A DNA stretch of 64,000 nt from Eurosta solidaginis (GCF_040869045.1 NW_027136968.1:393099-457098); one strand, 5' to 3'; positions 8,533-21,030 are shown, counted from the stretch's first letter. Numbers and translations: made by a program. Notes: generated by a model not told the origin, from the letters alone.

Positions 8533-11003
8533 GGTTTAGTTCTTCAACTCAACTGTCAGGGAGCGTACTCCGTTGTGTGTGAATTGGGGGCGCGTATGGC
8601 TGATGAGAGTTGCAGTATTGCCCTGCTCCAGGAACCCTACACTACCAATGGTGTGGTGAGAGGGCTTCCTGGAGGGTTTAGGTCCTTTTGTGACCTTCGG
8701 GGCAATGCTGCAGTTGTGGTGAATGAGCCCAATTATGAATGCTTGTTGTTGAATGCGTCTGATTGGGGAGTATGTGTGAGCATTGAGGGCTCTTTTGGAA
8801 GAGCCATCTTTGCAAGCATATATTGTAAGTTTGGTGAACCCATGGAACCCTATATCCAATACCTCGATACGGTGCTACTACTAGCGAGTAGCACGCCAGT
8901 TATCATTGGTATGGATGCCAAAGCCGTATCCCCTATATGGCATAGCGAAATATCTAGGACTTCTGACTCCTGGGTATGCTAGTCATGGACGGGGAGAGGC
9001 GTTGGGCGAGTGGGTACTCACTTCTCGCGTTCACGTTGTGAACGAACCGAGTGAGTGGTACACATTCGATGGGCCCATGGGTAAGAGTGACATAGATGTC
9101 ACCCTTAAGAATGAGCCAGCAGCGATAGTATTCAGTTGCGGATGGAGAGTAAGGGGGGTGAGGGGATAAGCGACCATAATCTCATTGAGATTGTCGTTGC
9201 TCCCCGTACCACCCCGGATATGCTTGGTGCGCCTTCCGTAATGGGGTGGCGTACTGCCGGGGCAAATTGAACTCTGTACGGGTTATACGTCGAGCAGGAG
9301 GTGACTGCTACACCCCTCGATGTATTTGCAGAGCTTCCAGTAGATCAGCAGATTGCCTCTTGAATGCCTGTTTCTGGCGGATCAATGACAGCATGTTTGA
9401 AAGGTGGAAGAAGCAGCGGTTTCATCGTGTCAGGTGGTGGACCGCGTGAGCTAACCCAGAAGAGGAGATCTGTCAGGCGCCTGAGACGTCAGTTTCAACG
9501 CGCCCGGCATATTCATTCCGATGGTCTGTCCCAGCTCAGAAGTCAATTAAGTGTGGAAACGCGTGAATATAAGAGAATGATTGTAGAGGTGAAAGAAGAA
9601 CAATGGCGCAACTTCGTGTCAGAAAACTCGCACGACCCCTGGGGACAGGTCTATAAGATTTGTAGGGGTCGCCGCCAGACCGAAGTTAATTCCCTCCGTG
9701 TAGGCGAAAGAACAATATCAACATGGAGGGAACGTTCAGAGCTGCTTATCGAAGGGTTCTTTCCTAGGGCGGATGTTCAGGTAGCTCTCCTTGCACAGGA
9801 TGTACCTGTACCTCCACTAGAGGTTGAAGAGTTGGATTATGCATTTGGCCTGGTTAGGTCTAAACGGTCTCCGGGTTTGGATGGGATAAATGGAGAAATT
9901 TGCAAGTGTTTGTGGAAGTTTATTCCGGAATACTTGGAAGCCGTTTATGATAAATGCATATGGGAGGGTTACTTCCCACGTGAGTGGAAAGCTGCTAGGG
10001 TTGTCGTTCTCTTGAAGTCGCCTGACAAAATAAGATCTGATCCTCGGTCTTACCGAGGTATCAGCCTTCTTCCAGTGCTTGGTAAAGTGCTGCAGAGTGT
10101 TATGGTTGAGCGGCTTCAGGAGTTAGTTGGGGGTAACCAGTCGGATAGACAGTTTGGATTTAGGAAAGGACGCTGCATTGAAGACCCATGGATGCATGTG
10201 CAAGACTGTGTTGAGAGAAGCTCCAATAGATATGTCTTAGGCATATTTATTGACTTCAGGGGGGCGTTTGACTACCTGCGCTGGGATAGGGTTATCGAGC
10301 GGTTAGTGGAGCTCGGCTGCCCAGGAATTGCTTTGTGGCAGAGCTATTTCTCGGACAGACGAGCTACTATCGTTGGTGCCTTTGAAAGTGTGGAAAGGGA
10401 GGTGGCTCGAGGTTGTCCGCAGGGATCCATCTGTGGTCCATATATATGGAACATGATGATGGACTCCCTGTTAAGGCAACTCAAGCATCTTTGAAAAATC
10501 TGCGCCTATGCGGATGACATCCTCTTATTAGTGGAGGGGGATTCTCGCGACAGCATTGAGCGTACCAGTGAGTCCCTATGTCAAATAGTGGCTGGCTGGG
10601 GCGCCCATGTTAGCGTAGATAATTCTGTGGACAAAACTGTGATGATGCTGCTGAAGGGCAGATTGTCACAGAATCGCCCACCGGTTGTTCGCATCGGCGG
10701 GGTCCGCATCAGATATGCGACGAAAGTCAAATACCTGGGGCTGACAATGGGTGAGCGAATGAACTTCCTACCACACTTGGATGCTGTCAGGAACAAGATG
10801 CAGAATGTTTCGGGGCAGTTACGACGTATCATTCGGAGTGACTGGGGCCTGAGCCGCCGTGCCGTTCGTACAATATATCGTGGCCTATTCGTAGCATGTG
10901 CTACTTTTGGTGCCGCCATATGGTACCGAACGGTCATGACTGCTCACGGTCAGAGGCGTGTGCTGAGCATACAGAAGTGCATGATGCTCCCATGCTTGCC
11001 CTT
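8530..11003 (+). pseudogene. R1-type LINE ORF2 (copy 2): AP endonuclease and reverse transcriptase
   Basis: The frame from the overlapping ATG begins MGLVLQLNCQGAYSVV, with endonuclease motifs ALLQEPYTTNG (catalytic E) and PVIIGMDAKAVSPIWH (D, N-like block). Breaks occur near 8980 and 9170, with a stop near 9268, and SDHNLIEI near 9170-9193 ends the endonuclease. The RT carries LVRSKRSPGLDGINGEICK, RKGRCIEDPWMHVQDC, GIFIDFRGAFDYLRW, RGCPQGSICGPYIWN and YADDILLLV. A TGA at 10492-10494 separates RQLKHL from the YADD box; copy 1 has TGC there, so this is a point mutation. The protein is cut at 11003 before the C-terminal zinc finger. Confidence 0.85.
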
Positions 11004-13712
11004 GACCTTGGGTCAAACTGATCCTTCTTCCAACGGAGGATATAGATTGCGAAAGGACCAAGAGCTCCTTCTAACAATTCCTCCGTCCCTCTACCGCCCT
11101 CTTTCCCACTTTCCACCTTCCGATAGAACCCCCCTCCGTCTCTCTTCCTCGAATCCTAAGCGGAAGACCAGAAGAGTACCGTCGAGGGAAAGGGATGACC
11201 AAAAACCCCAGCTCTCGTTTCCCCGAAACCAGGCCAACCAACAACCCTACCGCAGATCCGTTATCTGCCTTTATCTGAATTCGGCCCATTATATTTTTTA
11301 AATTTCGAAACAAATGCATTCGGCTCATTAAATTTTTAATTTTCAAAAAAAAAAACCATCCCACAATTCACTCGCTAACCCCGAGCGAGGACACCAGAAC
11401 CTTAACGCAGGCTCAGGGTCTGCCACAGAACGCAGATGCACTCAGCCAAAGGCACGAGGCCAACAGAATTTTTATTCAAGGAAAAGGGACAGCCGTATTT
11501 TAAATATGTGTTCACATCCTTGTACAAAAAATATAATAATAATACTAAATTTGTAAATTCCAACAATATTCATTTTCTGGTCAATATTTCATCAATTGAT
11601 AAAGATTTAGGTGGGTTTGATCATTCTTCCATAACTTTTTTGAAGAATGACGTACGTTAGAGTTTTATTCGCAAATATACTATTTAAAATTTTGTTTGAA
11701 ATACTCCCTATCAGAGCATAAGCCCCGTGCATTTGGGGAATTAATGATAAGCAGTCTGAGAACCTACGTTCTTGAGCGACTCTAAGATACGGCTTTCTTT
11801 GTGACAACTCCTGATATATGAAATTTTTGCAAAACGATTTGGAACCGGCATCCCACCTGGGCTGATACTCTACTCAGAATCCCACCTGGGGTGATACTCT
11901 ACTCAGCAGCCACAATGAACCGACACAAAAAAATAAAATAAAATTGCTTATTTTCTCAGAACTTTATAATCTCACCTTGACTTTGACAAAAGCGGTAAGC
12001 TTTGTGCGGTCCGGCTCTATAGGGAGTATTCATCTTTTTATTCTCTAATTTCGAAAAATGGCTTTCCGTTAAGTATTCATAGAAGTGTTCCGGATAAAAC
12101 GTTGGTTCAGAGTATTCCGACCACGTTCATTTAAAACTACCTCACGAGCGACGAATATATCAAATAGGTATATACACAATATCCCAAAGATAAACAGATT
12201 TCCCCAAATCCTTAAGTGGAGGCGAATGTTCCGAACATACGGAAGGAATAAGTTAACATGCTCAATGGGTACATTTCGTTACATAGGACAACTGTAAGTG
12301 GAACGATCCACTAGTCGACTTTTGATGTTGCACGATGAATTTGAATTGTTTTAGGTTTCGTATGTTCATAGGTTTACGAAAGTGCACGATTATTTGGTGT
12401 CCGCACTTTCCATAAAGCCTAGACTCAACCACACTAATACACCATGTCGTAGTTACTAAATTCATTAAGAAATCAGAAAAAAGGTTCAAAGAATTATGCA
12501 GTTCAGTACTTATCGGGTATTTGTAACCTGATTGCTTCCTAGTTAAATTACTAATTGTTATTCATGCTAAAACCGCCCTAACTTCTTCCACACAATTTCA
12601 AAATTTCATCACTCGTTAGAATATATTTTCGATACACAAATTTATTTATACTTTAACAAGAAAAATTGTACCTCGAATAGGTAGCTAGTGCAGTAATATT
12701 GGTAGAAACGAGAACTAGTTAATAAACAGCTGTGGGGAAGTATGAAGTCACTCACCTGGTTTTTTCTTGCAATTTTGAATAAAATATGAAATATTAAACG
12801 TTTGGTGGATGTGGTGTAGTGGAAAGTTGTACGATGCCACGTTGACAAAGCGCTTTATGCTGATCTCCTATGCTGAGACAAACATTGTTTTTGATGTGAT
12901 AGCAGCCCTACCGGATAACTTGTAGCTATTTGGGAGCATATGGAAAAATATTAGTTTAAATTTTTTACTATTTATGGTTCAACAACAGCAATTTTGTTAA
13001 CAAACTCATTAGGAAAGACATCTAATCGGATAGCGAAAGCTCGCAGATTCTTGCATAAATCAACACGAATTCGTCAACAAAGCAATATATTCTAGCTCAA
13101 AATGCAAAGAAAATGGTTTATGCGTGACGCCTTCCTGTACCAATGAGATCGTACCAAAATGCAATCAAGGCATCCTCACCAAAAATTAAGATCCATCCAG
13201 AGCGGCAACCGTTCACTAGCATATTACGACTCTAAAGCTTCTCGATGTTGTGACATAAAATCTTCAGGACATTACCCCCACGTTGGCACTTCCAAATCGG
13301 GTATATCCTCATGTATTCTTTAAATATCAGTGGGTCTGAATAGCAGCCTGGTATACATTTGTCTGGTATCTTGCTTTGTAAACGCTGTATGGATTCTGGA
13401 CACACGGCGGGCATCCAAATCGGACGCACATGTTGTGTTAACTTCTCCTAAAATTTCCATACGTCACTTTATTGCAATAATTGCTGTATTTTTAACACAT
13501 TACCTGTGCCCGCATATGCGCATATACCTACCATGGTTGTAGCCATTGAACGATATGGTTCATCCAATACTTCCAGTTAACAAAACAGCTTCAGTGGACC
13601 TTTGTCGTCCTAAATACAGTGGGCCCAATCCTAACCACAAGAAACGCGGGTAAGTGTCCTTTTAGATAAGACTTTGACAGGCCCATTATAGTTTGTAATA
13701 AAATTATTATTA
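11004..13712. other. unassigned, mostly AT-rich sequence
   Basis: The stretch begins abruptly where LINE copy 2 ends. The first 430 bases are C-rich with a short A-run near 11345; the rest is AT-rich. No protein family, RNA gene or long terminal repeat is recognised, and open frames are short and without motifs. A small direct repeat lies at 11851-11906. The Rpn1 pseudogene begins at its right edge. Confidence 0.5.
11851..11906 (+). repeat. 27-bp direct repeat, two copies
   Basis: Two copies of a 27-base unit starting TCCCACCTGGG and ending ATACTCTACTCAG lie at 11851-11877 and 11880-11906 with one mismatch. They are a local tandem duplication with no evident role. Confidence 0.8.
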
Positions 13713-14822
13713 TTAAATTATTATTTCTGCATTACACGAACCAACAGGTATTAAACCCAATGAAAAAGCTGTTCTGCCCATGACTTCTACATTGGCCACA
13801 TTTTTACCATTTGTAGCAAATACAGTTTGTAATGTGTCTATAACAAGTGTGCGATTGGACCCAGCATAAGCAATACCTAGACCAAGTATGGCAACGATAC
13901 GCATCCATGTACTTTGATTATCAATAGAATCGGAAAGTTAAGCATGTGCAGGATCAACCTCATTCCGTATGCCACAATTTACTATACAACAAGCAAGTAA
14001 AGCGCCGGACTTTATATAATCGTCGGTAGAATATAGATATTTATCTATCATAGTTAAACCACCATCAACGTCCCACAATAGAATGAGCCCAAGTGAAGCT
14101 GTAGCTGATAGCATACCATGCTCTTTATTCTTATACAACCATCTATTGCCATCTTCTGAGAGTAGTTTATCCACACCAAAACCTGCATTTACAAAGCCAT
14201 TAACTAGCGGCCAAATTTTGTTTTGCCGAATACACTTGTTTAGGTGCAAAACGAGTTCGCGCATTATCCAAATGTGATTTATGTATATCCTCTGGTGTTT
14301 TGGCTTCCATAATATCTAATTCGCGTGCCAAATCCAAGAAATGCTTCTTCAAATTTGCGCTTGACATAATCTCCATTAGATCATCACAATCCGGCAAGAC
14401 TCATCTAATTTCGGACATAATGGCTGGCGTGCTAACATGAAAGCGAACGGTTTTTGCATAGCAGACTCTTTTGGCTCTTTGAATATTTCTGTTATCTTTA
14501 TTAATATTTGAACTTTACTTTATATTTCTGTTATCTTTTCCATATCATTTAACATAAGCGCTAAACACAAAGCTTGTGTATTCTGATTAAATTTCCGTGC
14601 CAATTATAAAGCCGTTTCTAAAATTGTAGTATTATCGGGTTCCGGTACTTAGGGGTAACAGGATTGTAAGTACAAACATACACGTGGATCTGCTGATTCA
14701 TCTACATATTCGTGCAACAATTGTAAATGATCAATCTCAATCAATAGATCGCAAGCATCTGCTTCGGCATTATGTTCCATATTATAAGGTGTAGTCTCTT
14801 TTACCAATTCAATTGTTGCTGT
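13713..14822 (-). pseudogene. Rpn1: 26S proteasome subunit Rpn1 (PSMD2) pseudogene, central region
   Basis: Reading the minus strand from 14822 downward gives [38 protein letters not shown], then a decayed [137 protein letters not shown] and IPVGSCNAEI. These match the N-terminal half and the start of the PC repeats of Rpn1, the ubiquitin-receptor scaffold of the proteasome base. A frameshift near 14212, a TAA replacing a leucine codon near 13940 and other breaks kill it. Homology stops at about 13715, so the C-terminal half is absent. Confidence 0.87.
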
Positions 14823-15590
14823 TTGATTGTTTGCACAGTTTGACGATGTACTTGCGACTGTTGTTGTGTATAAAAATTCTGATTTGGTGGTTGTTGTTGG
14901 CATTGCTGTTTCAATTGTTGCAAATCTCTTTGTGCTCGAATAGTACGTTTGCTGCCGCCCAAGCAAATCTCCATGGCACATGATTAAATGTATGACAAAA
15001 ATGTGGCAAATAAAATTTCGCTTTGTTGTCGTTGTTGTTGTAAGAAGCTCTTCAAAAATATGGCAGTGCGTATGGACGTCGAAGTGCTTGAATTTGAGGA
15101 CGACTTTAAAACTTTGCTTCTATACATTAAGTCATTCATTCAAGCCCTTTGAAGCATTAACGGTCTTATATTAAGTTGACAAGAAAAAACTTATGTTAAT
15201 GTTCATTATCAAGCGCCATCGTCATTTTTCTGTGTCGTACCTTTGTTATATTTCGTACGTTTTTGGCTTTGACTGGCTGCGCCCTTTGTTGTTATATATT
15301 ATTTCTTTAACTTTTTCGCACTTAACCAAACAGTGGTGACATTTATTACGACATTATGACCAAAAGGGACGTTCCATATATAATTTTTTTTTTTTATATT
15401 TGGTCTTGTATATTCATATGTGTGCACAAAATCATGCTAGCGCACACACTTAGAAAAACGCTAAATAAGCATTTGCAGCCTTGCATGGCATCGCTCGGCG
15501 AGTTCCTTTTAACGCTTTAATGTGTAAGCGCACATAACTCTGTAAATTATTTTTCTAGAATTACTGTCACAAAATTGCTACTCTTTATTG
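14823..15590 (-). other. insertion splitting the Rpn1 pseudogene
   Basis: About 770 bases separate the two Rpn1 parts. The minus-strand junctions share TTGAA (GTTGAA at the upstream side, ATTGAA at the downstream side). On the minus strand a coding-looking, glutamine-rich frame reads [20 protein letters not shown] and continues with many Q residues up to about 14815. It could be a captured exon of another gene or chance. No transposon protein is seen. The duplication shared with copy B begins inside this stretch, near 15312. Confidence 0.5.
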
Positions 15591-16030
15591 TTTATTCAAC
15601 GAGTTGTGCTTGAAATTCTCCCGATGTATCGAGATAATGTGCTGCTATTTCCCCAGACAAATGACGCACATATTGATGTCCCCATTCACCAAATTTTTGC
15701 AAACGATCACAAAGAAAACGATATGCCAAGCAATCCTTGCTACTACTCATTGTCATGGAGAGCACCGATATAATATCGGCACATAGTCGGCGCGTTTGTT
15801 GATCGGATATTTTGCTTATACAAAGTCTTCATGGTATCATAATGAGGACGCATGAACTTAAAAGGTTTTGGAACAGAAGTCATAGACGTAGTTGAGGCAC
15901 GTATCAACGGTGCCAACATTTCAAATGCTGGTAAGTATAACGCCTTATCAGGCTCTTGAAGACGATTGACCCACATTTCCAGTTCATCTTGCAGTTGCTG
16001 ATTTTCATCAGACAATTCGTGCTCTTTACG
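15591..16030 (-). pseudogene. Rpn1: Rpn1 (PSMD2) pseudogene, N-terminal region, copy A
   Basis: On the minus strand [20 protein letters not shown] is followed by [20 protein letters not shown] and [11 protein letters not shown], then, after a +1 shift, [32 protein letters not shown] and [15 protein letters not shown]. This is the N-terminal solenoid of Rpn1, here some 145 codons. The frameshift comes from one extra C in the codons after LYK, and copy B has the same extra base. The frame ends at a TAA where the 770-bp insertion begins. With the 13713-14822 part it forms one interrupted minus-strand pseudogene. Confidence 0.87.
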
Positions 16031-17725
16031 TTCACAGAGGTTCCAACATTTTGCCACAACCTTGAAAGAGAAAATTTCATTAATACATGCGTCAATGGGC
16101 ATAGCAAAGGTGTGGCAACTGACGGCGCGGCGGACGCCAGTACATACAAAAAAGAAACCCAAGAAAAACCAAAAATCTGGCGTCCTGTCCGATGACCATC
16201 ACTATCCACCAGAATTACCTGAAAAGAAAAAGTTGAATTATCCATAAGTTCTCAACCATATTTATAATTGAATGTTAAATTTTACTTACCCTTATTCTGC
16301 ATCCAATGATCACCAAACGATTATACTACGGCCAAGCGCCGTAGTAAAAAGAATGAAACAACCGAAAATCTTTCGATTTGTCCCGTTTGTTTCAATTCAG
16401 AGGAATTTACATTCTATACACGGGTGCGTATGAATGTGCGCATTTTTTTTGTCTTTGCTGCTGGTAAATATCTACCAGTGCACGGACTTCTTTAAAAGCA
16501 AAATGTTGGTAGACGAAAAATGGTAGTAGAAGTTTCAAGAAAACAATAACTACAGTTTATATTTATACCAAAAAATTCCCAATTATTGTAAAACAAACAA
16601 ATCACTAAATAAATCATATACCAAAACGTCTAACTACCACAACAATTTTCCAATGAACCAAAAAACTTGCCACATTATAACTTATTTCGGCATGTTATTC
16701 GACAAAGTATTCACACATACAAAAAGATAACAATAGCGCCGAAAATTATTTGCGTGCTCAGTTACTACATTTATTTCAGAAACAAATTTATTTCCGCTTT
16801 GCATTTGTGCACAACTTTGTTCAAATTTCGTTGAGGTGGTTAGTGTAACCGCCTAATATTAGTTGGTTGCGCTCAGCAATTAAATACGTTTACAAAATTA
16901 TCACAGTATTTGTTCTCAATGCAAAAATACTGTAATATTCGTAGATTTTGAGCATTGGTGATAGTAGTAGTAGGAAATGAAAATGGGTCAGAAAAGTTAG
17001 TAAATCTACCAATGCGGTAAGGTCCGTTTACTGACTGTCCATATACCTATACCAACGTATGTACATATATATGCCGAGGCTTAGATGTAAATTATATTAG
17101 GGATGCATAAAAAGATGCAAACGGGTACACAAAAACTCGTTTCTGACAAATCCGTATCGGAGCCAAATACACTTCGGGAACCGTGTCATTTGCTAAAGGC
17201 CGTCAATTAAACTGGAGAAAATTTGAACAAATAATCGAAGGGCAATACAAAAAAATAAAAAACTATACACTTTATAAATTTCTCCTGCTTCCAAAACAAA
17301 TATTTTTTTTTTTCTTTTTCTTTATATGGCATAAAAATTTTGCAGTCCAAACATTTTTTTTTGCGGCGGGCAGAAATCTTGTTGGCTTTTAGCACCAACA
17401 ACACAAATAACAGCGACTCAAAAGAACCCACGTTATACACTCTCTACCCAACTCGGTACCAAAATGTGAGTACCGAATAACGTAAATGCTCATTTTTCGG
17501 CAGCACTAATAGGCCGGGCTAGCTAAAACGCTACCGGGTGACACAAAATAATGAAAATAGGGCACAACAGACCCAGGCACATAACGCGCATTGAAAGAGC
17601 CCATGCACATAACATGCGCGAGCTATGAATGTCGTCTTAGGCATCTACCGAGGTTCACCCTACCCATGCGCAAAATTTAATTAACAAAGTTATGGCTCAC
17701 TCGCCACCGAACGCGTGACATAGTC
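16031..17725. other. noncoding sequence upstream of the Rpn1 pseudogene, copy A
   Basis: No coding frame with recognisable motifs is seen in these 1.7 kb. A strong hairpin, TACTACGGC at 16324-16332 against GCCGTAGTA at 16338-16346, is preserved in copy B. The region is AT-rich with poly-T runs near 17302. The whole stretch recurs at 37932-39843 in copy B, which carries one extra 187-bp insertion. Confidence 0.6.
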
Positions 17726-18838
17726 GTGATGAAATCAACAGAATTTCCGTTTATTTTTCTTCCACACTCTCTGCATAGAATGACTCGTTACGCTTCACAA
17801 CGCAGGAGGACTGAGCGCCAGGCCGCTCTCTACCCAAAGCCGTGCTATCTATGTAAAGCACAGCATCCGATCAGGTCGTGTCCGGTATATCGCGCAAAGT
17901 CTCCGCTGCAACGACTGCGCGAGATTATAAAAGTCAATTATTGCCAGAACTGTCTGTCGATGGTACATCGTGCCCGAGACTGCACGAGTCAGGGCAGGTG
18001 CCGAAGATGGGGTAGCAACCATCATACCACGTTGCACCTGTCGATGGAGGACTTGTCATCCGAGCCAGAGCCGCTGAAGAGCTAGAACCAGCTGGTCACT
18101 AAAGAAGAGGAAGAAGGGTATGAGCAGATGCCTACGATGCAAGAGGTGAACGACGAGACGATGGATGAGGCGGTGTCTCTCCACGCGGCCGAGTCGGCCT
18201 TTACCGACGAGCAGCAATTACCAGCAGGAGTGGAGCGGGCTCCCATTTAGTCCGTTACGACCCTAGGGGATCGGAATCACGGCCGTTCCGACCCCTACTC
18301 GCGCACGAAAAACGACAGGAAAGTGGAGCGGAATCACGGCCTTTCCGCCCACCCACGCAACGACGCACGCGAGCACCACAACGAACGTGCGAGCGCAGAC
18401 TGGCCACTCGGCTGCGCCAGCTACGCACTACCCGAAACCAGCAGCTCGAGCACAGGTACGGAAGACTGGCCACTCGGGCACGCCAGCTACCTCACAACAG
18501 TTCCTTCCGGAACGGAGTCATTCCCGCCCGTACTACAGCCGGCCCAAGCATTCGCCCAATGGCTACTCTGGCGCCAACTGCAGTCGTGAAGGTGGAAGCC
18601 GGGGGGTGGTTGCACCTCATTCGTGCACTCCTCTATACATGTTCCCCCCGCACAACGATCGACCGTAGGCTGGCGCGAGAGTTAGCACTGCCGACGACCA
18701 ACGCCTCCGGTGAAAATGGCTGTTTTATTCGATTTCGGGACAAAATTGGACAAACGAAGACGGTGACGACTCACGCAGCTTGCGTCGATGGTTATAGACG
18801 CATCAGCCCCACGTACAACGTCGACCCCACCGTCGCGC
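17726..18838 (+). pseudogene. BEL/Pao-like gag zinc knuckles and aspartic protease, copy A
   Basis: CYLCKAQHPIRSCPVYRAKS, YCQNCLSMVHRARDC and a degraded third knuckle ending HHTTLHL (about 17844-18042) match the cysteine-histidine array that ends BEL/Pao gag. After stops and a low-complexity stretch, TAVVKVEAGG, RTTIDRRLARELALPTTNA and a long polar tail to 18838 match the protease domain. The expected catalytic aspartate is replaced: the block reads LLYTCSPR, against LLDACSPC in copy B. The frame is cut at 18838, where the 123-bp satellite begins. It is clearly nonfunctional. Confidence 0.75.
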
Positions 18839-20638
18839 AAAACTTCAAATTAATCAGACTTCTAGAAACTGCTGAAAGTTAAGCTCAAAGATTCCGTTAC
18901 ATAGATACAGGCCAAGCTAATAAAAGCGTGTTAAAAAGGGCTCCAGTATGCTCTTTCGTAGATGTGCCATGCATCCACTTCTATCATTAATAAAGTAATG
19001 CGTTTTTCGCATTATGTGCAAGGTTTCAAATCTATGGCCATTAGGGGTGGTCATAAGTTCAATTCACCTTATTTCCGTTCACCTTATGTCACCCCACCAT
19101 CACATTATTGCATTGTCATCGAGCCTTGATACGTGTGCAAAGTTTCAATCAAACTTATGGCCATTCAAAGTGGTAATAAGGCCAATTGACCTTATGGCCG
19201 TTGACCTTATGTCACCACACCATCACATTAATGCCATTGTCATCGAGCCTTGATACGTGTGCAAAGTCTCAATCAAACCTATGGTCATTAAAAGTGGCTA
19301 TAAGGCCAATAGACCTTATGGCCGTTGACCTTATGTCACCACACCATCACATTAGTGCATTGCCATCGAGCTTTGATACGTGTGCAAAGGTTCCATCAAA
19401 CTTATGTCCATTTAAAGTGGTAATAAGGCCAATTGACCTTATGCCCGTTGACCTTATGTCACCGCACCATCGCATAATGCATTGTCATCGGTCCTTGATA
19501 CGTATGCAAAGTTTCAAATTAATCAGACGTCTAGAAGCCAGTGAAAATTAAGCTCAAAAATTCCGTTACATAGATACAGGCCAAGCTAATAAAAGCGTGT
19601 TAATAAAGGAATGCGTTTTTCGCATTATGTGCAAGGTTTCAATTCTATGGCCATATGGGGTGGTCATAAGTTCAATTGACACTATATCCGTTAACCTTAT
19701 GCCACCACACCATGACATTAAAGCATTGCCATCGAGCCTTGATACGTGTGCAAAGTTTCAATCAAACTTATGGCCATTCAAAGTGGTAATAAGGCCAACT
19801 GACCTTATGGCCGTTGACCTTATGTCACCACACCATCACATTAATGCATTGTAATCAAGCCTTGCTACGTATGCAAAGTTTCAATCAAACTTATGGCCGT
19901 TCAAATTGGTAATAAAGCCAATTGACCTTATGGCCGTTGACCTTATGTCACCACACCATCACATTAATGCATTGTTATTGGTCCTTGATACGTGTGCAAA
20001 GTTTCAAATTAATTAGACTTCTAGAAACTGCTAAAAGTTAAGCTCAAAAATTCCGTTACATAGATACAGGCCAAGCTAATAAAAGCGTGTTAAAAAGGGC
20101 TCCAGTATGCTCTTTCGTAGATGTGCCATGCATTCACTTCTATCATTAATAAAGGAATGCGTTTTTCGCATTGTGTGCAAGGTTTCAAATGTATGGCCAT
20201 TTGGGGTGGTCATAAGTTCAATTGGCCTTATGTCCGTTATCCTTATGTCACCCCACCATCACATTATGGCATTGTCATCGAGCCTTGATACGTGTACAAA
20301 GTTTCAATCAAACTTATGGCCATTCAAAGTGGTAATAAGGCCAATTTACCTTATGGCCGTTGATCTTATATCAACACACCATCACATTAATGCATTGCCA
20401 TCGAGCCTTAATACGTGTGCAAAGTTTCAATAAAACTTATGGCCATTCAAAGTGGTAATAAGGCCAATTGACCTTATGGCCGTTGACCTAATGTCACCAC
20501 ATCATCACATTAATGCATTGTCATCGGTCCTTGATACGTATGCAAAGTTTCAAATTAATCAGACGTCTAGAAACCGGTGAAAATTAAGCTCAAAAATTCC
20601 GTTACATATATACAGGCCAAGCAAATAAAAGCGTGTTA
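18839..20638. repeat. 123-bp satellite array with longer linker units, block A1
   Basis: The array is made of a 123-bp monomer (CTTGATACGTGTGCAAAG, TTATGGCCATTCAAAGTGG, TTGACCTTATGGCCG, CCACACCATCACATT) alternating with a linker that contains CTTCTAGAAACCGGTGAAAA, GCTAATAAAAGCGTGTTAA and GCATTATGTGCAAGG. Because 123 is divisible by three, the repeats stay open in one frame (41 residues per unit), but nothing marks this as protein coding. The array ends at a GCGTGTTAATT junction also found at the end of block B1. Confidence 0.9.
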
Positions 20639-21030
20639 ATTAAAAACACATTGTTTATGTGATCTTTCTAAGAGTCTTCAACAAACCAACTTCTTCGATT
20701 ATTTCTTCTACATCCAGGCGATATTACAACTCATTTTCAATGGATATAAGGGAACATATATTCAATCTTTCGTCAGACATTTCTTAACTTATTTATTGTC
20801 ATAAAATATCGCAATTTTGTTACAAGCTGTCGAGATTTAATAATTTAAATTTATCTGTCTTATCAAATGCACATGGAGTCGGCCTAAAACGTGTAGGATG
20901 ACCAAGTATGGTTCCCAATAGCACACCACATTCCGGAATCCGGAATCCTGACATTTATCACGAAAAAATATTATTATTATTATTTTTGGTTTACCATACA
21001 TATTTCATGCTCTTTTAATGACGGAAAGTT
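20639..21030. other. noncoding sequence after satellite block A1
   Basis: AT-rich sequence, shared with copy B at about 46399-46825. It includes a short ATT run near 20970 and a duplicated CCGGAATCCGGAATCC near 20934. No gene is seen. The LINE remnant follows. Confidence 0.55.

Larger units (their letters stand above)
5990..11003 (+). mobile_element. R1-clade non-LTR retrotransposon, longer copy 2 (3' truncated)
   Basis: This copy has a candidate 5' leader, ORF1 with three zinc knuckles, an overlapping TAATG junction, and ORF2 with endonuclease and RT. It ends abruptly at about 11003, within the region that copy 1 continues as CTTGCCCTTGTGTCGTACCG, so the last part of ORF2 and the 3' UTR are missing. 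A missing 3' end is unusual for LINEs and implies a later deletion or rearrangement. The exact 5' end is not known. Confidence 0.82.

Noticed and set aside
2946..11003. R1 insertion in ribosomal DNA
   Set aside because: No 28S sequence is recognised at either flank; the left flank is BEL/Pao coding sequence.
13713..16030. Functional Rpn1 gene on the minus strand
   Set aside because: There are frameshifts, an internal stop in place of leucine, a 770-bp insertion, and no C-terminal half.
17183..17392. Plus-strand frame with a phenylalanine run
   Set aside because: It is driven by a poly-T tract and is not conserved as a frame in copy B.
18839..20638. Long open frames across the satellite (also in 27.5-28.0, 41.9-46.4 and 55.3-56.3 kb) as genes
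   Set aside because: They exist because the 123-bp unit is a multiple of three; there is no codon-like constraint or domain, and the linkers bring stops.
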